Source: Burkholderiaceae bacterium (GTDB lineage Bacteria > Pseudomonadota > Gammaproteobacteria > Burkholderiales > Burkholderiaceae_C). Taken from it: a stretch of 64,000 nt of DNA. Each line of letters starts with the position of its first letter. Within the stretch, counting starts at the first letter, position 1. The notes beneath the pieces were generated by a model. It was not told where the DNA came from, made no database searches, and saw nothing but the letters and a program-made list of their open reading frames with translations. The stretch lies in NCBI GenBank assembly GCA_017992055.1, contig JAGOPK010000008.1, positions 186,001-250,000 on the forward strand, read 5' to 3'. This document shows positions 1 to 8,297 of the stretch, piece after piece. Both the position numbers and the translations under genes were made by a program.

Positions 1-29
1 GCCTTGCGCTGCTGCACCGGATCTTTCAT
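1..29 (-). CDS. start of a small CDS running off the window, possibly a cytochrome oxidase accessory peptide
   Basis: An ATG at position 29 on the minus strand opens a frame beginning MKDPVQQRKA that runs off the left edge. It lies 20 bp after the coxA stop codon. In Burkholderiales a short membrane peptide involved in oxidase assembly, followed by ctaG, commonly occupies this position, so that identity is a positional inference. Only nine complete codons are visible and no recognisable motif is included. Confidence 0.3.
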
Positions 30-48
30 GGCTTGGACCTGCATGCCA

Positions 49-1674
49 TCAGCCCACGACGCGGGTCGCGGTGGCATCCAGCTTGGGCGGGTTCTCGAAG
101 GTGTGGAACGGCGCCGGCGACGGCACTTCCCATTCCAGGCCTTCGGCGGCTTCCCAGGGCTTCTGCGGCGCCTTGGGGCCGATGCCGCGCATCATCGGGA
201 TGCACACGAAGACGAAGAAGTACACCTGCATCAGGCCGAAGCCGAAGGCGCCGATGGTGGCCACGGCATTGAAGTCGGCGAACTGCAGCGGGTAGTCGGC
301 ATAGCGTCGCGGCATGCCGGCCAGACCCAGGAAGTGCATCGGGAAGAAGGTCAGGTTGAAGAAGAACAGCGAGCCCCAGAAGTGCAGCTTGCCGCGGAAC
401 TCGCTGTACATCACGCCGGTCCACTTCGGGCCCCAGTAGTACACGCCGGCGAACAGCGCATACAGCGAGCCGGCCACCAGCACGTAGTGGAAGTGGGCGA
501 CGACGTAGTAGGTGTCCTGCAGCTGGATGTCCACCGGCGCCATCGACAGGATCAGGCCGGTGAAGCCGCCCATCGTGAACACGAAGATGAAGCCCACGGC
601 CCACAGCATCGGGGTCTCGAAGGTCATCGAGCCGCGCCACATCGTGGCCACCCAGTTGAAGATCTTCACGCCGGTCGGCACCGCGATCAGCATGGTCGCG
701 TACATGAAGAACAGCTGGCCGGTCACCGGCATGCCGGTGGCATACATGTGGTGGGCCCAGACGATGAAGGACAGGATCGCGATCGAGGCCGTGGCATAGA
801 CCATCGAGGTGTAGCCGAACAGGCGCTTGCGCGCGAAGGCCGGCACGATGGCGCTGACGATGCCGAAGGCCGGCAGGATCATGATGTAGACCTCGGGGTG
901 CCCGAAGAACCAGAAGATGTGCTGGTACATGATCGGGTCGCCACCGCCGGCGGGGCTGAAGAAGCTGGTGCCGAAGTGGCGGTCGGTCAGCGTCATCGTG
1001 ATCGCGCCGGCCAGCACCGGCATCACCGCGATCAGCAGGTAGGCGGTGATCAGCCAGGTCCAGGCGAACAGCGGCATCTTCATCAGCGTCATGCCCGGCG
1101 CGCGCATGTTCAGGATGGTGACGATGATGTTGATCGAGCCCATGATCGAGCTGGCGCCCAGGATGTGCATCGCGAAGATGCCGGCGTCCATGCTCGGGCC
1201 CATCTGCAGCGTCAGCGGCGCATACAGCGTCCAGCCGGCGGCGGGTGCGCCGCCGGGCATGAAGAAGCCGGCCACCAGCATGATGGCGGCCGGGATCATC
1301 AACCAGAAGCTGAAGTTGTTCATGCGCGCGAAGGCCATGTCCGACGCGCCGATCTGCAGCGGGATCATCCAGTTCGCGAAGCCCACGAAGGCCGGCATGA
1401 TGGCGCCGAACACCATGATCAGCCCGTGCATGGTGGTGAACGAGTTGAACAGCTCGGGGTTGAAGAACTGCAGCCCGGGCTGGAACAGTTCGGCGCGGAT
1501 GCACAGCGCCAGCACGCCGCCGACCATCAGCATCGTGAACGCGAACAACAGGTACATCGTGCCGATGTCCTTGTGGTTGGTCGCGAACACCCAGCGGCGC
1601 CAGCCGTGCAGCGGGCCGTGGTCGTGGTGATCGTCGTGGGCGTGACCGCCGTGGTGGTCGAGGACAGCGCTCAT
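49..1674 (-). CDS. ctaD: cytochrome c oxidase subunit I
   Basis: This is the catalytic subunit of an aa3-type haem-copper oxidase, which reduces O2 to water and pumps protons at the inner membrane. The 541-aa length is normal and the protein is a polytopic membrane protein. Visible motifs are the first haem a ligand in TMHGLIM (about residue 90), HPEVYIM (about 265) with the CuB histidine and its cross-linked tyrosine, the CuB pair WAHHMY (about 315), and VAHFHYV (about 400) with the haem a3 and second haem a histidines. It follows coxB by 56 bp on the same strand, so the two are almost certainly co-transcribed. The family assignment is secure. Confidence 0.97.
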   Translation of the reverse strand: MSAVLDHHGGHAHDDHHDHGPLHGWRRWVFATNHKDIGTMYLLFAFTMLMVGGVLALCIRAELFQPGLQFFNPELFNSFTTMHGLIMVFGAIMPAFVGFANWMIPLQIGASDMAFARMNNFSFWLMIPAAIMLVAGFFMPGGAPAAGWTLYAPLTLQMGPSMDAGIFAMHILGASSIMGSINIIVTILNMRAPGMTLMKMPLFAWTWLITAYLLIAVMPVLAGAITMTLTDRHFGTSFFSPAGGGDPIMYQHIFWFFGHPEVYIMILPAFGIVSAIVPAFARKRLFGYTSMVYATASIAILSFIVWAHHMYATGMPVTGQLFFMYATMLIAVPTGVKIFNWVATMWRGSMTFETPMLWAVGFIFVFTMGGFTGLILSMAPVDIQLQDTYYVVAHFHYVLVAGSLYALFAGVYYWGPKWTGVMYSEFRGKLHFWGSLFFFNLTFFPMHFLGLAGMPRRYADYPLQFADFNAVATIGAFGFGLMQVYFFVFVCIPMMRGIGPKAPQKPWEAAEGLEWEVPSPAPFHTFENPPKLDATATRVVG

Positions 1675-1730
1675 GTTGCGAGGCCTTTGTTAGCGATTGC
1701 GGTGAACGGGGCTGGAACGGTGGCGGCGGA

Positions 1731-2918
1731 TCACTTGCGCGCCGCGACGATGTCGGCGGGCTGCACGATCTGGCCGGTCTTGTTGGTCCAGCTGTTCTTG
1801 GTGTAGGTGATGACGGCGGCGATCTCGGTGTCGTTCAGCGACTTCCAGGCCGGCATGGCACCGTTGTTGACACCGTTGAGCAGGATCTGGATCTGCTTGG
1901 CCTTGTCGCCGTCGAGCACGATGGCCGAGGCGTCCAGCGCCTTGATCGGGCCGGCGCCCTTGCCGTCGGGCTTGTGGCAGACCGCGCAGTTGGCGTTGTA
2001 GACCTTCTCGCCACGGGCCACCAGGTCCTCGATCTTCCACACCTTGGTCGGGTCGTCGGCCTTGGCCGCCAGCTCCTTCTTCTTGCCGTCCACCCACTTG
2101 GCATAGTCGGCCTGCGACAGCACCTTGACGTGGATGGGCATGTAGGCGTGCTCCTTGCCGCACAGCTCGGCGCACTGGCCGTAGAAGTCGCCCACCTTCT
2201 CGGCGCGGAACCAGGTGTCGCGCACGAAGCCGGGAATGGCATCTTGCTTGACCGCGAAAGCCGGCACCATCCAGGCGTGGATCACGTCGTTGGCGGTGGT
2301 GATGATGCGGATCTTCTTGTTGACCGGCACCACCAGCGGGTTGTCCACCTTCAGCAGGTAGTCGTCGCCGGCGGGCTTGCCGGCGTCGGACAGCTGGCGC
2401 TGGTTGACATCCAGCGTGGAGACGAAGGCGATGCCCTCGCCTTCACCCTTGAGGTAGTCGTAGCCCCACTTCCACTGGTAGCCGGTGGCCTTGATGGTCA
2501 GGTCGGCATTGCTGGTGTCCTTCATGGCCACCACGGTCTTGGTCGCCGCCAGGCCCATGGCCGTGACGATGACGAAAGGCACGATGGTCCAGGCGATCTC
2601 CACCGTCACGCTCTCGTGGAAGTTGGCCGACTTGGCGCCGACCGACTTGCGGTGCTTGAGGATGGAATAGAACATCACGCCGAACACGGCGAGGAAGATC
2701 ACCGCGCAGACGATCAGCAGCCAGTTGTGCAGCGACTGCACCTCGGCGGCGATCTGGGTCACCGGCGGATGCAGGTCCAGCTGGTTGACCGCCGGGCCAC
2801 CCGGCAGGTTGTTCACGGCCAGTGCCGATTGCGCGATCAGCGCACCGAGCACGCCCATCAGGCCGGTTGCTCCCCGACCGACCCGATGCCAAGGCTTGTT
2901 CTTCGTCATCATCGTCAT
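1731..2918 (-). CDS. ctaC: cytochrome c oxidase subunit II with C-terminal cytochrome c domain
   Basis: Subunit II receives electrons from cytochrome c through its CuA centre and passes them to subunit I. The 395-aa product starts MTMMTKNKPW; a longer in-frame opening back to 3155 would overlap the upstream gene and shows no homology, so the ATG at 2918 is chosen. An export signal ending near SALA precedes two membrane helices (about residues 55-80 and 95-120). The CuA ligands sit in CAELCGKEHAYM. The distal part carries a class I haem c site CAVCH and a later Met (GAMPAW), so a cytochrome c domain is fused to the subunit as in caa3 oxidases. It lies between the DUF2244 gene and ctaD. Confidence 0.96.
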   Translation of the reverse strand: MTMMTKNKPWHRVGRGATGLMGVLGALIAQSALAVNNLPGGPAVNQLDLHPPVTQIAAEVQSLHNWLLIVCAVIFLAVFGVMFYSILKHRKSVGAKSANFHESVTVEIAWTIVPFVIVTAMGLAATKTVVAMKDTSNADLTIKATGYQWKWGYDYLKGEGEGIAFVSTLDVNQRQLSDAGKPAGDDYLLKVDNPLVVPVNKKIRIITTANDVIHAWMVPAFAVKQDAIPGFVRDTWFRAEKVGDFYGQCAELCGKEHAYMPIHVKVLSQADYAKWVDGKKKELAAKADDPTKVWKIEDLVARGEKVYNANCAVCHKPDGKGAGPIKALDASAIVLDGDKAKQIQILLNGVNNGAMPAWKSLNDTEIAAVITYTKNSWTNKTGQIVQPADIVAARK

Positions 2919-2953
2919 TGCTGCTGTTCGTGATCCAAACCCAAACCAAATCC

Positions 2954-3496
2954 TCAAGCGCCGGCGCGCAGCAGGTGCAGCGCGCGGCGCAGCTCCCCTG
3001 CCAGCTCGGCCCGCAGCTCGGGCCGCACATGGCGGCCGATGCGCACCGTGCGGCCTTCGCCGGACAACTCCACCAGCGAGCCGTCCTCGGCCGCCGGTTC
3101 CACCCGCAGCCACTCGGCGCGGAAGCTCATGTGTTCGGTCTCGGGGCCGATGCACTGCTGCACCTGCACCTCGCGGCCCGCCAGCGTCACCAGCTCGCGG
3201 TCACCGGCATGTCGGGCCACCAGCAGCAGCGCAGCGCCGACGGCGAGCAGCTCGATGCCGGTGAACAGAAAGACCATGCTCACACCATGCCACCAGAAGC
3301 CACCGGCCACCAGCAGTGAAACCGAGCACAGCAGGCCATAGGCCAGCAGCAGCTGGCGTGGCGTGATCGAGACATTGCGCTTCAGATCGAAGCGCCATTG
3401 CGCCGGCCTGTCCTGCACCTGCGCAAAGCGCCAACCGCCGTCGTGCCGCGGAGCAGCGGGCGCAGGCCAGGGGCTGGGTGCAAGGGTGACGGACAC
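2954..3496 (-). CDS. DUF2244 family membrane protein
   Basis: The product contains a WRFDLKRNVSITPRQ segment followed by two closely spaced hydrophobic helices (LLLAYGLLCSVSLLVAG and MVFLFTGIELLAVGA) and a soluble tail with REVQVQQ and WLRVEPA. This is the layout of DUF2244 proteins, which are often encoded beside cytochrome oxidase genes. A GTG at 3496 gives 180 aa, close to the family's usual size. The frame stays open to an ATG at 3613, but that extension has no family-like sequence. No biochemical role is established; a part in oxidase biogenesis is inferred only from its position 35 bp before coxB. Confidence 0.75.
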   Translation of the reverse strand: MSVTLAPSPWPAPAAPRHDGGWRFAQVQDRPAQWRFDLKRNVSITPRQLLLAYGLLCSVSLLVAGGFWWHGVSMVFLFTGIELLAVGAALLLVARHAGDRELVTLAGREVQVQQCIGPETEHMSFRAEWLRVEPAAEDGSLVELSGEGRTVRIGRHVRPELRAELAGELRRALHLLRAGA

Positions 3497-3619
3497 GGGC
3501 GGCGGCAGGCGTCTGGACTGAAAGCCCGGGCAGGCGCCCGGCAGAAGGATTGATGCAGAGCAATGGCGATGCAGTTGAACATCGCCACGCCGCCGCCACA
3601 TGCGGCAGATCAAACACGC

Positions 3620-3638
3620 ATTCTAGCGGAGCGATATA
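3620..3638 (-). promoter_or_regulatory. possible promoter elements for the DUF2244-coxB-coxA operon
   Basis: The minus strand of this AT-richer patch carries TAGAAT (3620-3625) and TATATC (3633-3638), either of which could serve as a -10 element upstream of the oxidase operon. No convincing -35 element is seen at the right distance, so this is only a candidate. The rest of the 179-bp stretch between the two genes shows nothing else recognisable. Confidence 0.25.
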
Positions 3639-3675
3639 GCTTGGCTGTCGCCGTGGCGCGCCAGGCCGGCCCGCC

Positions 3676-4584
3676 TCATCGCCGAGGCGGGCGCTGCGGC
3701 AGGGAGGAGCGCAGCGAGTCCAGCGACACCGTGGCAATTTCGCCACGCGCGGCACGCGGCGCGGCCTTGAAGGCATGGCCGTAGACCAGCTCCACGCTCA
3801 TCGCGATGCGGCCATCGGCGCCGGCGCGCTCGGCCAGGGCCGACTTCAGGCGCTCGCGCCAGCGTGGCGTGCGCAGGCCGGCGAAGCGCTGGCGCGCCAG
3901 GTTGCCGCCCAGTCCATGCAGCTCGGCCAGCAAGGCCTCGGGGCTGGACCAGGTCAGGGTCAGCAGTTCCTGGTCCATCACCGGATCGGCAAAGCCGGCC
4001 TGCACCAGGGCGTCGCCGATGTCGTGCATGTCGGTGAACGGCGCATGCGGCAGCGGCCAGCCATTGGCGGCATAGACCGAGCGCAGTTCGCGCCAGGTGT
4101 CGGGCCCCAGGGTCGAGAACATCACGAAGCCGCCCACGGCCAGCGCGCGGTGCCATTGCGCCAGCAGCGCCGGCACGTCGGCGCTGGCCTGCAGCACCAG
4201 GTTGGCCCACAGCATGCGCGCCTGCTGCGGCGGCAGCTCGTCCTCGCCATGCACCTGGCTGGCCTGGCCAGCGGCCAGGCGCTTCAGCGACCACCAGGGC
4301 CGCTGCAGCGCCTGCCGGCTGCGCCGGACCGAGGCCTCATCGGGCTCGACCAGATCGCGGCGGGCCTGCGGCCACACCGCCTGCACGGCCTCGGCACTGC
4401 CGCTGACGCCGCCCTGCCAGTCCAGCCACTGCGGCGCCCGCTCGCGCACCAGGGCCAGGCGCTCGGCCATGCGGCGCGCGGTTTCCTGGTGCAGCCAGGG
4501 CGGCGTGTCCAGCTGCGCCAGCCGCTGCCGGCGACGCTGCGCCGCACGGTCGTCGACGGGGGACTGGGCACTGGGTTCCGGCAT
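3676..4584 (-). CDS. bioC: BioC-like malonyl-ACP O-methyltransferase homologue
   Basis: This 302-aa protein resembles BioC, the SAM-dependent enzyme that methylates malonyl-ACP at the start of biotin synthesis. The strongest similarity is in the second half: FVMFSTLGPDTWRELR, FTDMHDIGDALVQAGFADPVMDQE and LLAELHGLGGNLARQRF. The usual glycine-rich SAM motif (LDLGCGTG in most members) is degraded here to QWLDWQGGVSGS, so activity is not assured. The ATG at 4584 (MPEPSAQSP) is preferred because an upstream ATG at 4608 would overlap the start codon of the divergent comF. No other biotin gene is adjacent. It could instead be a paralogous methyltransferase. Confidence 0.7.
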   Translation of the reverse strand: MPEPSAQSPVDDRAAQRRRQRLAQLDTPPWLHQETARRMAERLALVRERAPQWLDWQGGVSGSAEAVQAVWPQARRDLVEPDEASVRRSRQALQRPWWSLKRLAAGQASQVHGEDELPPQQARMLWANLVLQASADVPALLAQWHRALAVGGFVMFSTLGPDTWRELRSVYAANGWPLPHAPFTDMHDIGDALVQAGFADPVMDQELLTLTWSSPEALLAELHGLGGNLARQRFAGLRTPRWRERLKSALAERAGADGRIAMSVELVYGHAFKAAPRAARGEIATVSLDSLRSSLPQRPPRR

Positions 4585-4606
4585 GGGCGGGCAGTATATT
4601 GAGGCC

Positions 4607-5326
4607 ATGCCCAGCCTTGCCTGCCGCCCGCCAACGGCCTTGCGGCTGGCTTGGCCGCGTCACTGCGGCGTTTGCAATCGCTGGTGCCGGCAGGCCTGGT
4701 GCAACGACTGCCGGGCGGGTTTTGTACCGGCCGTGGCACGCTGCCCCGGCTGCGCCCTGCCCTCGCCGGCGGGCCTGCACTGCGGCGCCTGCCTGCGCCA
4801 GCCGCCGCGCTGGCAGCGCGCCGTCGCGGTGGCCGACTACGGCTTTCCCTGGGACCAGCTGATCGCCGCGCTGAAGTACGACGACCAGCCCGAGCTGGCA
4901 CGCCCGCTGGCCGCGGAGCTGGTGGCGGCGGTGCAAGACCAGGGTGGGCCCGGCGCCGTGGACTGGGTGCTGCCGGTGCCGCTGGCGCCATCGCGCCTGG
5001 CCCAGCGCGGCTACAACCAGGCCTGGGAGCTGGCGCGCCGCGTGGCCGGTCAGTTGAGCCTGCGCGCGCATGCCGACGGCCTGCAGCGGCTGGACGGCGA
5101 GCAGCACCAGGTCGGCGCCAGCCGCGGGCAGCGGCTGCAGCAGCTGCGCGAGGCGTTCTGGGTCCAGCCCGGCCAGGGGCCGGCGCTGGCCGGTGCCCGG
5201 GTGGCCCTGGTCGACGACGTGGTCACCACCGGCGCCACCGCCGAGGCCGCGACGCTGGCGCTGCAACGCGCCGGCGTGGCCTCGGTGCAGCTGTGGATGC
5301 TGGCGCGCACGCCGCCGCCGGATTGA
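4607..5326 (+). CDS. comF: ComF family phosphoribosyltransferase-like protein
   Basis: The 239-aa product starts with cysteine pairs suited to zinc binding (CGVCNRWC, CNDC, CPGC, CGAC within the first 65 residues) and ends with a type I phosphoribosyltransferase fold whose PRPP loop is VALVDDVVTTGAT (about residues 200-212). ComF/GntX proteins act in DNA uptake or use of DNA as a nutrient; the exact reaction is unproven. The start ATG is placed so the zinc module is complete. It is divergent from the bioC-like gene, with only 22 bp between start codons, which include a TATATT that could serve as a -10 element. TrmL follows after 28 bp. Confidence 0.88.
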   Translation: MPSLACRPPTALRLAWPRHCGVCNRWCRQAWCNDCRAGFVPAVARCPGCALPSPAGLHCGACLRQPPRWQRAVAVADYGFPWDQLIAALKYDDQPELARPLAAELVAAVQDQGGPGAVDWVLPVPLAPSRLAQRGYNQAWELARRVAGQLSLRAHADGLQRLDGEQHQVGASRGQRLQQLREAFWVQPGQGPALAGARVALVDDVVTTGATAEAATLALQRAGVASVQLWMLARTPPPD

Positions 5327-5354
5327 GCCGGGCCGCGCCGCGACAATGCCGGCC

Positions 5355-5825
5355 ATGTTCCACATCGTCCTGGTCCAGCCCGAGATCCCGCCCAACACCG
5401 GCAATGTCATCCGCCTGGCGGCCAACACCGGCTGCAGCCTGCACCTGGTGGAGCCGCTGGGCTATTCGATGGACGACAAGCTGCTGCGCCGTGCCGGGCT
5501 CGACTACCACGAGTACGCCAGCGTGCAGCGCCATGCCGACTGGGCCGCGCTGTGCGCGGTGCAGCAGGCCGCGGGCGGGCGCCTGTTCGCCTTCACCACG
5601 CGCGGCTCGCGGCCGCTGGCCGAGGTGGACTGGCGGCCCGGCGACTGGCTGGTGTTCGGCAGCGAAAGCGCCGGCCTGCCGGAGGCGGTGCGCGAGCAGT
5701 TCGATGCCCCGCAGCGCGTGCGCCTGCCGATGCGGCCGGGCCAGCGCAGCCTGAACCTGAGCAATGCGGTGGCGGTGGCGGTGTTCGAGGCCTGGCGCCA
5801 GAACGGCTATGCCGGCGGCGGCTGA
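5355..5825 (+). CDS. trmL: tRNA (cytidine(34)-2'-O)-methyltransferase
   Basis: TrmL is a SPOUT-class methyltransferase that uses SAM to 2'-O-methylate the wobble base of tRNA-Leu isoacceptors. The 156-aa length fits the family. Its typical opening is [20 protein letters not shown], and the C-terminal trefoil knot is represented by [11 protein letters not shown] and [16 protein letters not shown]. An ATG at 5346 would add only MPA; the one at 5355 matches the usual start. The last 19 bp overlap the 3' end of the convergent gpsA. Confidence 0.93.
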   Translation: MFHIVLVQPEIPPNTGNVIRLAANTGCSLHLVEPLGYSMDDKLLRRAGLDYHEYASVQRHADWAALCAVQQAAGGRLFAFTTRGSRPLAEVDWRPGDWLVFGSESAGLPEAVREQFDAPQRVRLPMRPGQRSLNLSNAVAVAVFEAWRQNGYAGGG

Positions 5826-6832
5826 AGCACTGTGCCGGCCGCGCTCTCGGGCTTGGCCTCGCGCTGCATCAGTTCGCGCAGCGCCTGGGCCGGTGTCAAC
5901 CGGCCCTGCAGCACGGCCACCACCGCATCGGTGATGGGCATGGCCACGCCGGCCGCGCGGGCGCGGGCCTGCAGCGTCGGCGCGGTGTAGACGCCCTCGG
6001 CCACATGGCCCAGGCGGGCCAGGATGTCGGGCAGGGCCAGGCCCTCGGCCAGCAGCAGGCCGACGCGGCGGTTGCGCGACAGGTCGCCGGTGGCGGTGAG
6101 CACCAGGTCGCCCAGGCCCGACAGGCCCATGAAGGTGTCGGGCCGCGCGCCCAGGGCCGTGCCCAGGCGGCTGATCTCGGCCAGGCCGCGGGTGATCAGC
6201 GCCGCGCGGGCGTTCTGGCCCAGGGCCAGGCCATCGGCGATGCCGGTGGCGATGGCCATCACGTTCTTCACCGCGCCGCCGACCTCCACACCGATCGGAT
6301 CGTCGGAGGTGTAGATGCGCAGATGGCCGCCGTGGAAGGCCTGCACCGCCAGCTCGGGCAGGCGGGCATGCTCGCTGGCCGCCACCAGGGCCGTGGGCTG
6401 GCCGCGCGCGGTCTCCAGCGCAAAGCTCGGGCCCGACAGCACGCCGCTGACCAGGTCGGGACGGACCTCGCGGGCGATCTCGTGGCCCAGCGCGCCCGTG
6501 CCCTGCTCGAAGCCCTTGCACAGCCACAGCACATGGCTGCCAGGAGCCAGGTCGAGCAGGCGCTGGCGCAGGCCCGACATCGGCGAGCCGATGATGGCCA
6601 AGCCCTGGCGCGACAGCTCGCGCGCCTGCGCCACGTCGCTGCCGATCTGCAGCGACGGCGGCAGCTCGACCTCGGGCAGGTAGCGCTGGTTGCGCCGGCT
6701 GGCGCGCATGGCCTCGGCCTGGGCCGCATCACGCGCCCACAGCAGCACGCGGTGGCGCGGCGCAGCGGCCACGGCCAGCGCCGTGCCCCAGGCCCCGGCG
6801 CCCCAGACCACCAGGGGCAGCGTCTTGGTCAA
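5807..6832 (-). CDS. gpsA: glycerol-3-phosphate dehydrogenase [NAD(P)+]
   Basis: GpsA reduces dihydroxyacetone phosphate to sn-glycerol 3-phosphate, the backbone for phospholipid synthesis, in the cytoplasm. The 341-aa protein has the N-terminal dinucleotide-binding motif [13 protein letters not shown], the VLSGPSFA segment and the catalytic-domain stretch [18 protein letters not shown]. It follows secB by only 14 bp on the same strand, so secB-gpsA is probably one transcript, an arrangement common in proteobacteria. The 3' end overlaps trmL. Confidence 0.96.
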   Translation of the reverse strand: MTKTLPLVVWGAGAWGTALAVAAAPRHRVLLWARDAAQAEAMRASRRNQRYLPEVELPPSLQIGSDVAQARELSRQGLAIIGSPMSGLRQRLLDLAPGSHVLWLCKGFEQGTGALGHEIAREVRPDLVSGVLSGPSFALETARGQPTALVAASEHARLPELAVQAFHGGHLRIYTSDDPIGVEVGGAVKNVMAIATGIADGLALGQNARAALITRGLAEISRLGTALGARPDTFMGLSGLGDLVLTATGDLSRNRRVGLLLAEGLALPDILARLGHVAEGVYTAPTLQARARAAGVAMPITDAVVAVLQGRLTPAQALRELMQREAKPESAAGTVLQPPPA

Positions 6833-6846
6833 CGCTGCACGCCCGC

Positions 6847-7299
6847 TCAGTTGGCGCCGTTGGCGCCGGCCTGGGCCTGCTGCTGGGCCTCGAACATGGC
6901 CTGGAAGTTGACCTCGGTCAGCAGGATCGGCGGGAAGCCGGCGCGGGTGCAGACGTCGGAGACGATGGCGCGCAGATAGGGGTAGATCATCTGCGGGCAG
7001 ACGATGCTGAGGATGCCCTGCAGCTGCTCCTGCGGCACGTTGCGGATCTCGAAGATGCCGGCCTGCTTGGCCTCGACCAGGAACAGCGTGCGCTCGCCGA
7101 CCTTGGTGGTGACGGTGGCGGTGACGGTGACCTCGAAGATGCCGTCGGCCACGCCCTCGGCGCCCATGGCCAGGTTGATGTCGACCTGGGGCTGCTGCTG
7201 CTCGAGCAGGATCTGCGGCGAGTTCGGCTGCTCCAGCGACAGATCCTTCAGGTACATGCGCTGGATCTGGAACACGGGGGTATCTTCTTGATCGGCCAT
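6847..7299 (-). CDS. secB: protein-export chaperone SecB
   Basis: SecB is a cytoplasmic homotetrameric chaperone that keeps precursor proteins unfolded and delivers them to SecA. The 150-aa protein carries the family signatures [20 protein letters not shown] near the N-terminus, [12 protein letters not shown], and [12 protein letters not shown] near the C-terminus. The ATG at 7299 begins MADQEDTP; a longer open frame upstream is out of context with grxC. A strong terminator-like hairpin lies only 38 bp upstream of the start, so secB probably has its own promoter or depends on read-through from grxC. Confidence 0.97.
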   Translation of the reverse strand: MADQEDTPVFQIQRMYLKDLSLEQPNSPQILLEQQQPQVDINLAMGAEGVADGIFEVTVTATVTTKVGERTLFLVEAKQAGIFEIRNVPQEQLQGILSIVCPQMIYPYLRAIVSDVCTRAGFPPILLTEVNFQAMFEAQQQAQAGANGAN

Positions 7300-7336
7300 G
7301 GCTCGCTCGGTGACTCGCTCGAAAAACTCGGCGTGG

Positions 7337-7372
7337 AAAAACAAAAGCCCGCCACCGACGGGTGTGCGGGCT
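7337..7372 (-). terminator. rho-independent terminator between grxC and secB
   Basis: Read on the minus strand, AGCCCGC-A-CACC pairs with GGTG-GCGGGCT around the loop CGTC, giving an 11-bp stem with a single bulged A, followed directly by TTTTGTTTTT. This is a textbook intrinsic terminator for the grxC transcript. It sits only 38 bp before the secB start codon. Confidence 0.85.
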
Positions 7373-7430
7373 GGCTGCGGGCCGCGATTATGGCCCAGCG
7401 TGCGTGACCGTCCTGCGGCAAAAGGCCGCT

Positions 7431-7691
7431 TCAGGCGCCTTGCAGCAGCGGCATCAGGCCACCGGCGCGATCCAGCGCCATCAGGTCGTCGCAGCCGCCG
7501 ACATGGGTGTCGCCGATGAAGATCTGCGGCACGGTGCGGCGACCGGTGAGCTCGATCATGCGGTCGCGCTGGCCGGGATCGAGGTCCACGCGCACCTCGT
7601 CGATGTCGCCCACGCCACGCTGCTTGAGCAGGGCCTTGGCCCGCACACAGTAGGGACAGACTTGCGTGGTGTACATGCGGACCGGGTTCAT
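7431..7691 (-). CDS. grxC: glutaredoxin 3
   Basis: This 86-aa dithiol glutaredoxin reduces disulfides with glutathione in the cytoplasm. It shows the thioredoxin-fold active site CPYC near residue 12, the cis-proline motif RRTVPQIFI and the glutathione-binding GGCDDL. The ATG at 7691 gives the normal family length. The gene lies between the rhodanese gene and secB, the usual betaproteobacterial order, and its 3' end is followed by a strong intrinsic terminator. Confidence 0.95.
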   Translation of the reverse strand: MNPVRMYTTQVCPYCVRAKALLKQRGVGDIDEVRVDLDPGQRDRMIELTGRRTVPQIFIGDTHVGGCDDLMALDRAGGLMPLLQGA

Positions 7692-7785
7692 GGCGACGGC
7701 GTGACGGTGCAATGACGAGGCCTGGATTGTCCACCGCCGGCGATGCCCCTGCGGCAGCACAGGCTGTGCCGAACCGTGATAACGG

Positions 7786-8190
7786 TCAGGCGCCCTTGTC
7801 CATCGGCAGGCCGGCTTCACGCCAGGCCGCGGTGCCGCCGCTCAGCGCCACCGCCCGCTCGTGGCCGGCCTTGCGCAGCAGGGCCGCGGCCCGTCCGGCG
7901 CGGGCGCCGGACGGGCACATCAGGATCACCGGCAGGGTCTTGTTGGCCGGCAGGGCCTTGGCCCCTTCCAGCTGGCCGAAGGGCACGTTCTTGGCGCCGG
8001 CGGCATGGCCGTTGGCGTATTCGGCCGGCTCGGACACGTCGATCAGCACGCCCTTCTCGCGGTTGATCAGCTGCACCGCCTCGGCCGCCGCCACGCCACC
8101 GCCGCCCTTGCCCAGGGTCGTCCACAGCAGCGCGGCGCCCGAGGCCACGGCCATCAGCACCAGATACCAGTTGTCGAGGAGGAATTGCAC
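7786..8190 (-). CDS. membrane-anchored rhodanese-like protein
   Basis: The 134-aa product has an N-terminal helix (WYLVLMAVASGAALLW) that should anchor it in the inner membrane, followed by one rhodanese domain. The active-site cysteine lies in MCPSGARAGRAA, and LIDVSEPAEYANGHAAGAKNVPF is the CDC25/rhodanese core. Rhodaneses transfer sulfane sulfur to acceptors; the physiological acceptor is unknown. It precedes grxC by 94 bp and is divergent from gpmI. Confidence 0.9.
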   Translation of the reverse strand: MQFLLDNWYLVLMAVASGAALLWTTLGKGGGGVAAAEAVQLINREKGVLIDVSEPAEYANGHAAGAKNVPFGQLEGAKALPANKTLPVILMCPSGARAGRAAALLRKAGHERAVALSGGTAAWREAGLPMDKGA

Positions 8191-8297
8191 CGTAGCCTGC
8201 GGGTCCGATTGGCAAGGCGCGGATTATGCCGGCGGCGGCCGTGCCGGTCGCCGCCGCTAGACTTCCGCCCCAACCCGTCTTGCGATCCGCTGCCACC

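Noticed and set aside
4-1806. A 600-codon plus-strand open frame opposite coxA and coxB
   Set aside because: It is a shadow: the translation is a His/Arg/Gly-rich low-complexity string with no family features, while the opposite strand encodes clear oxidase motifs.
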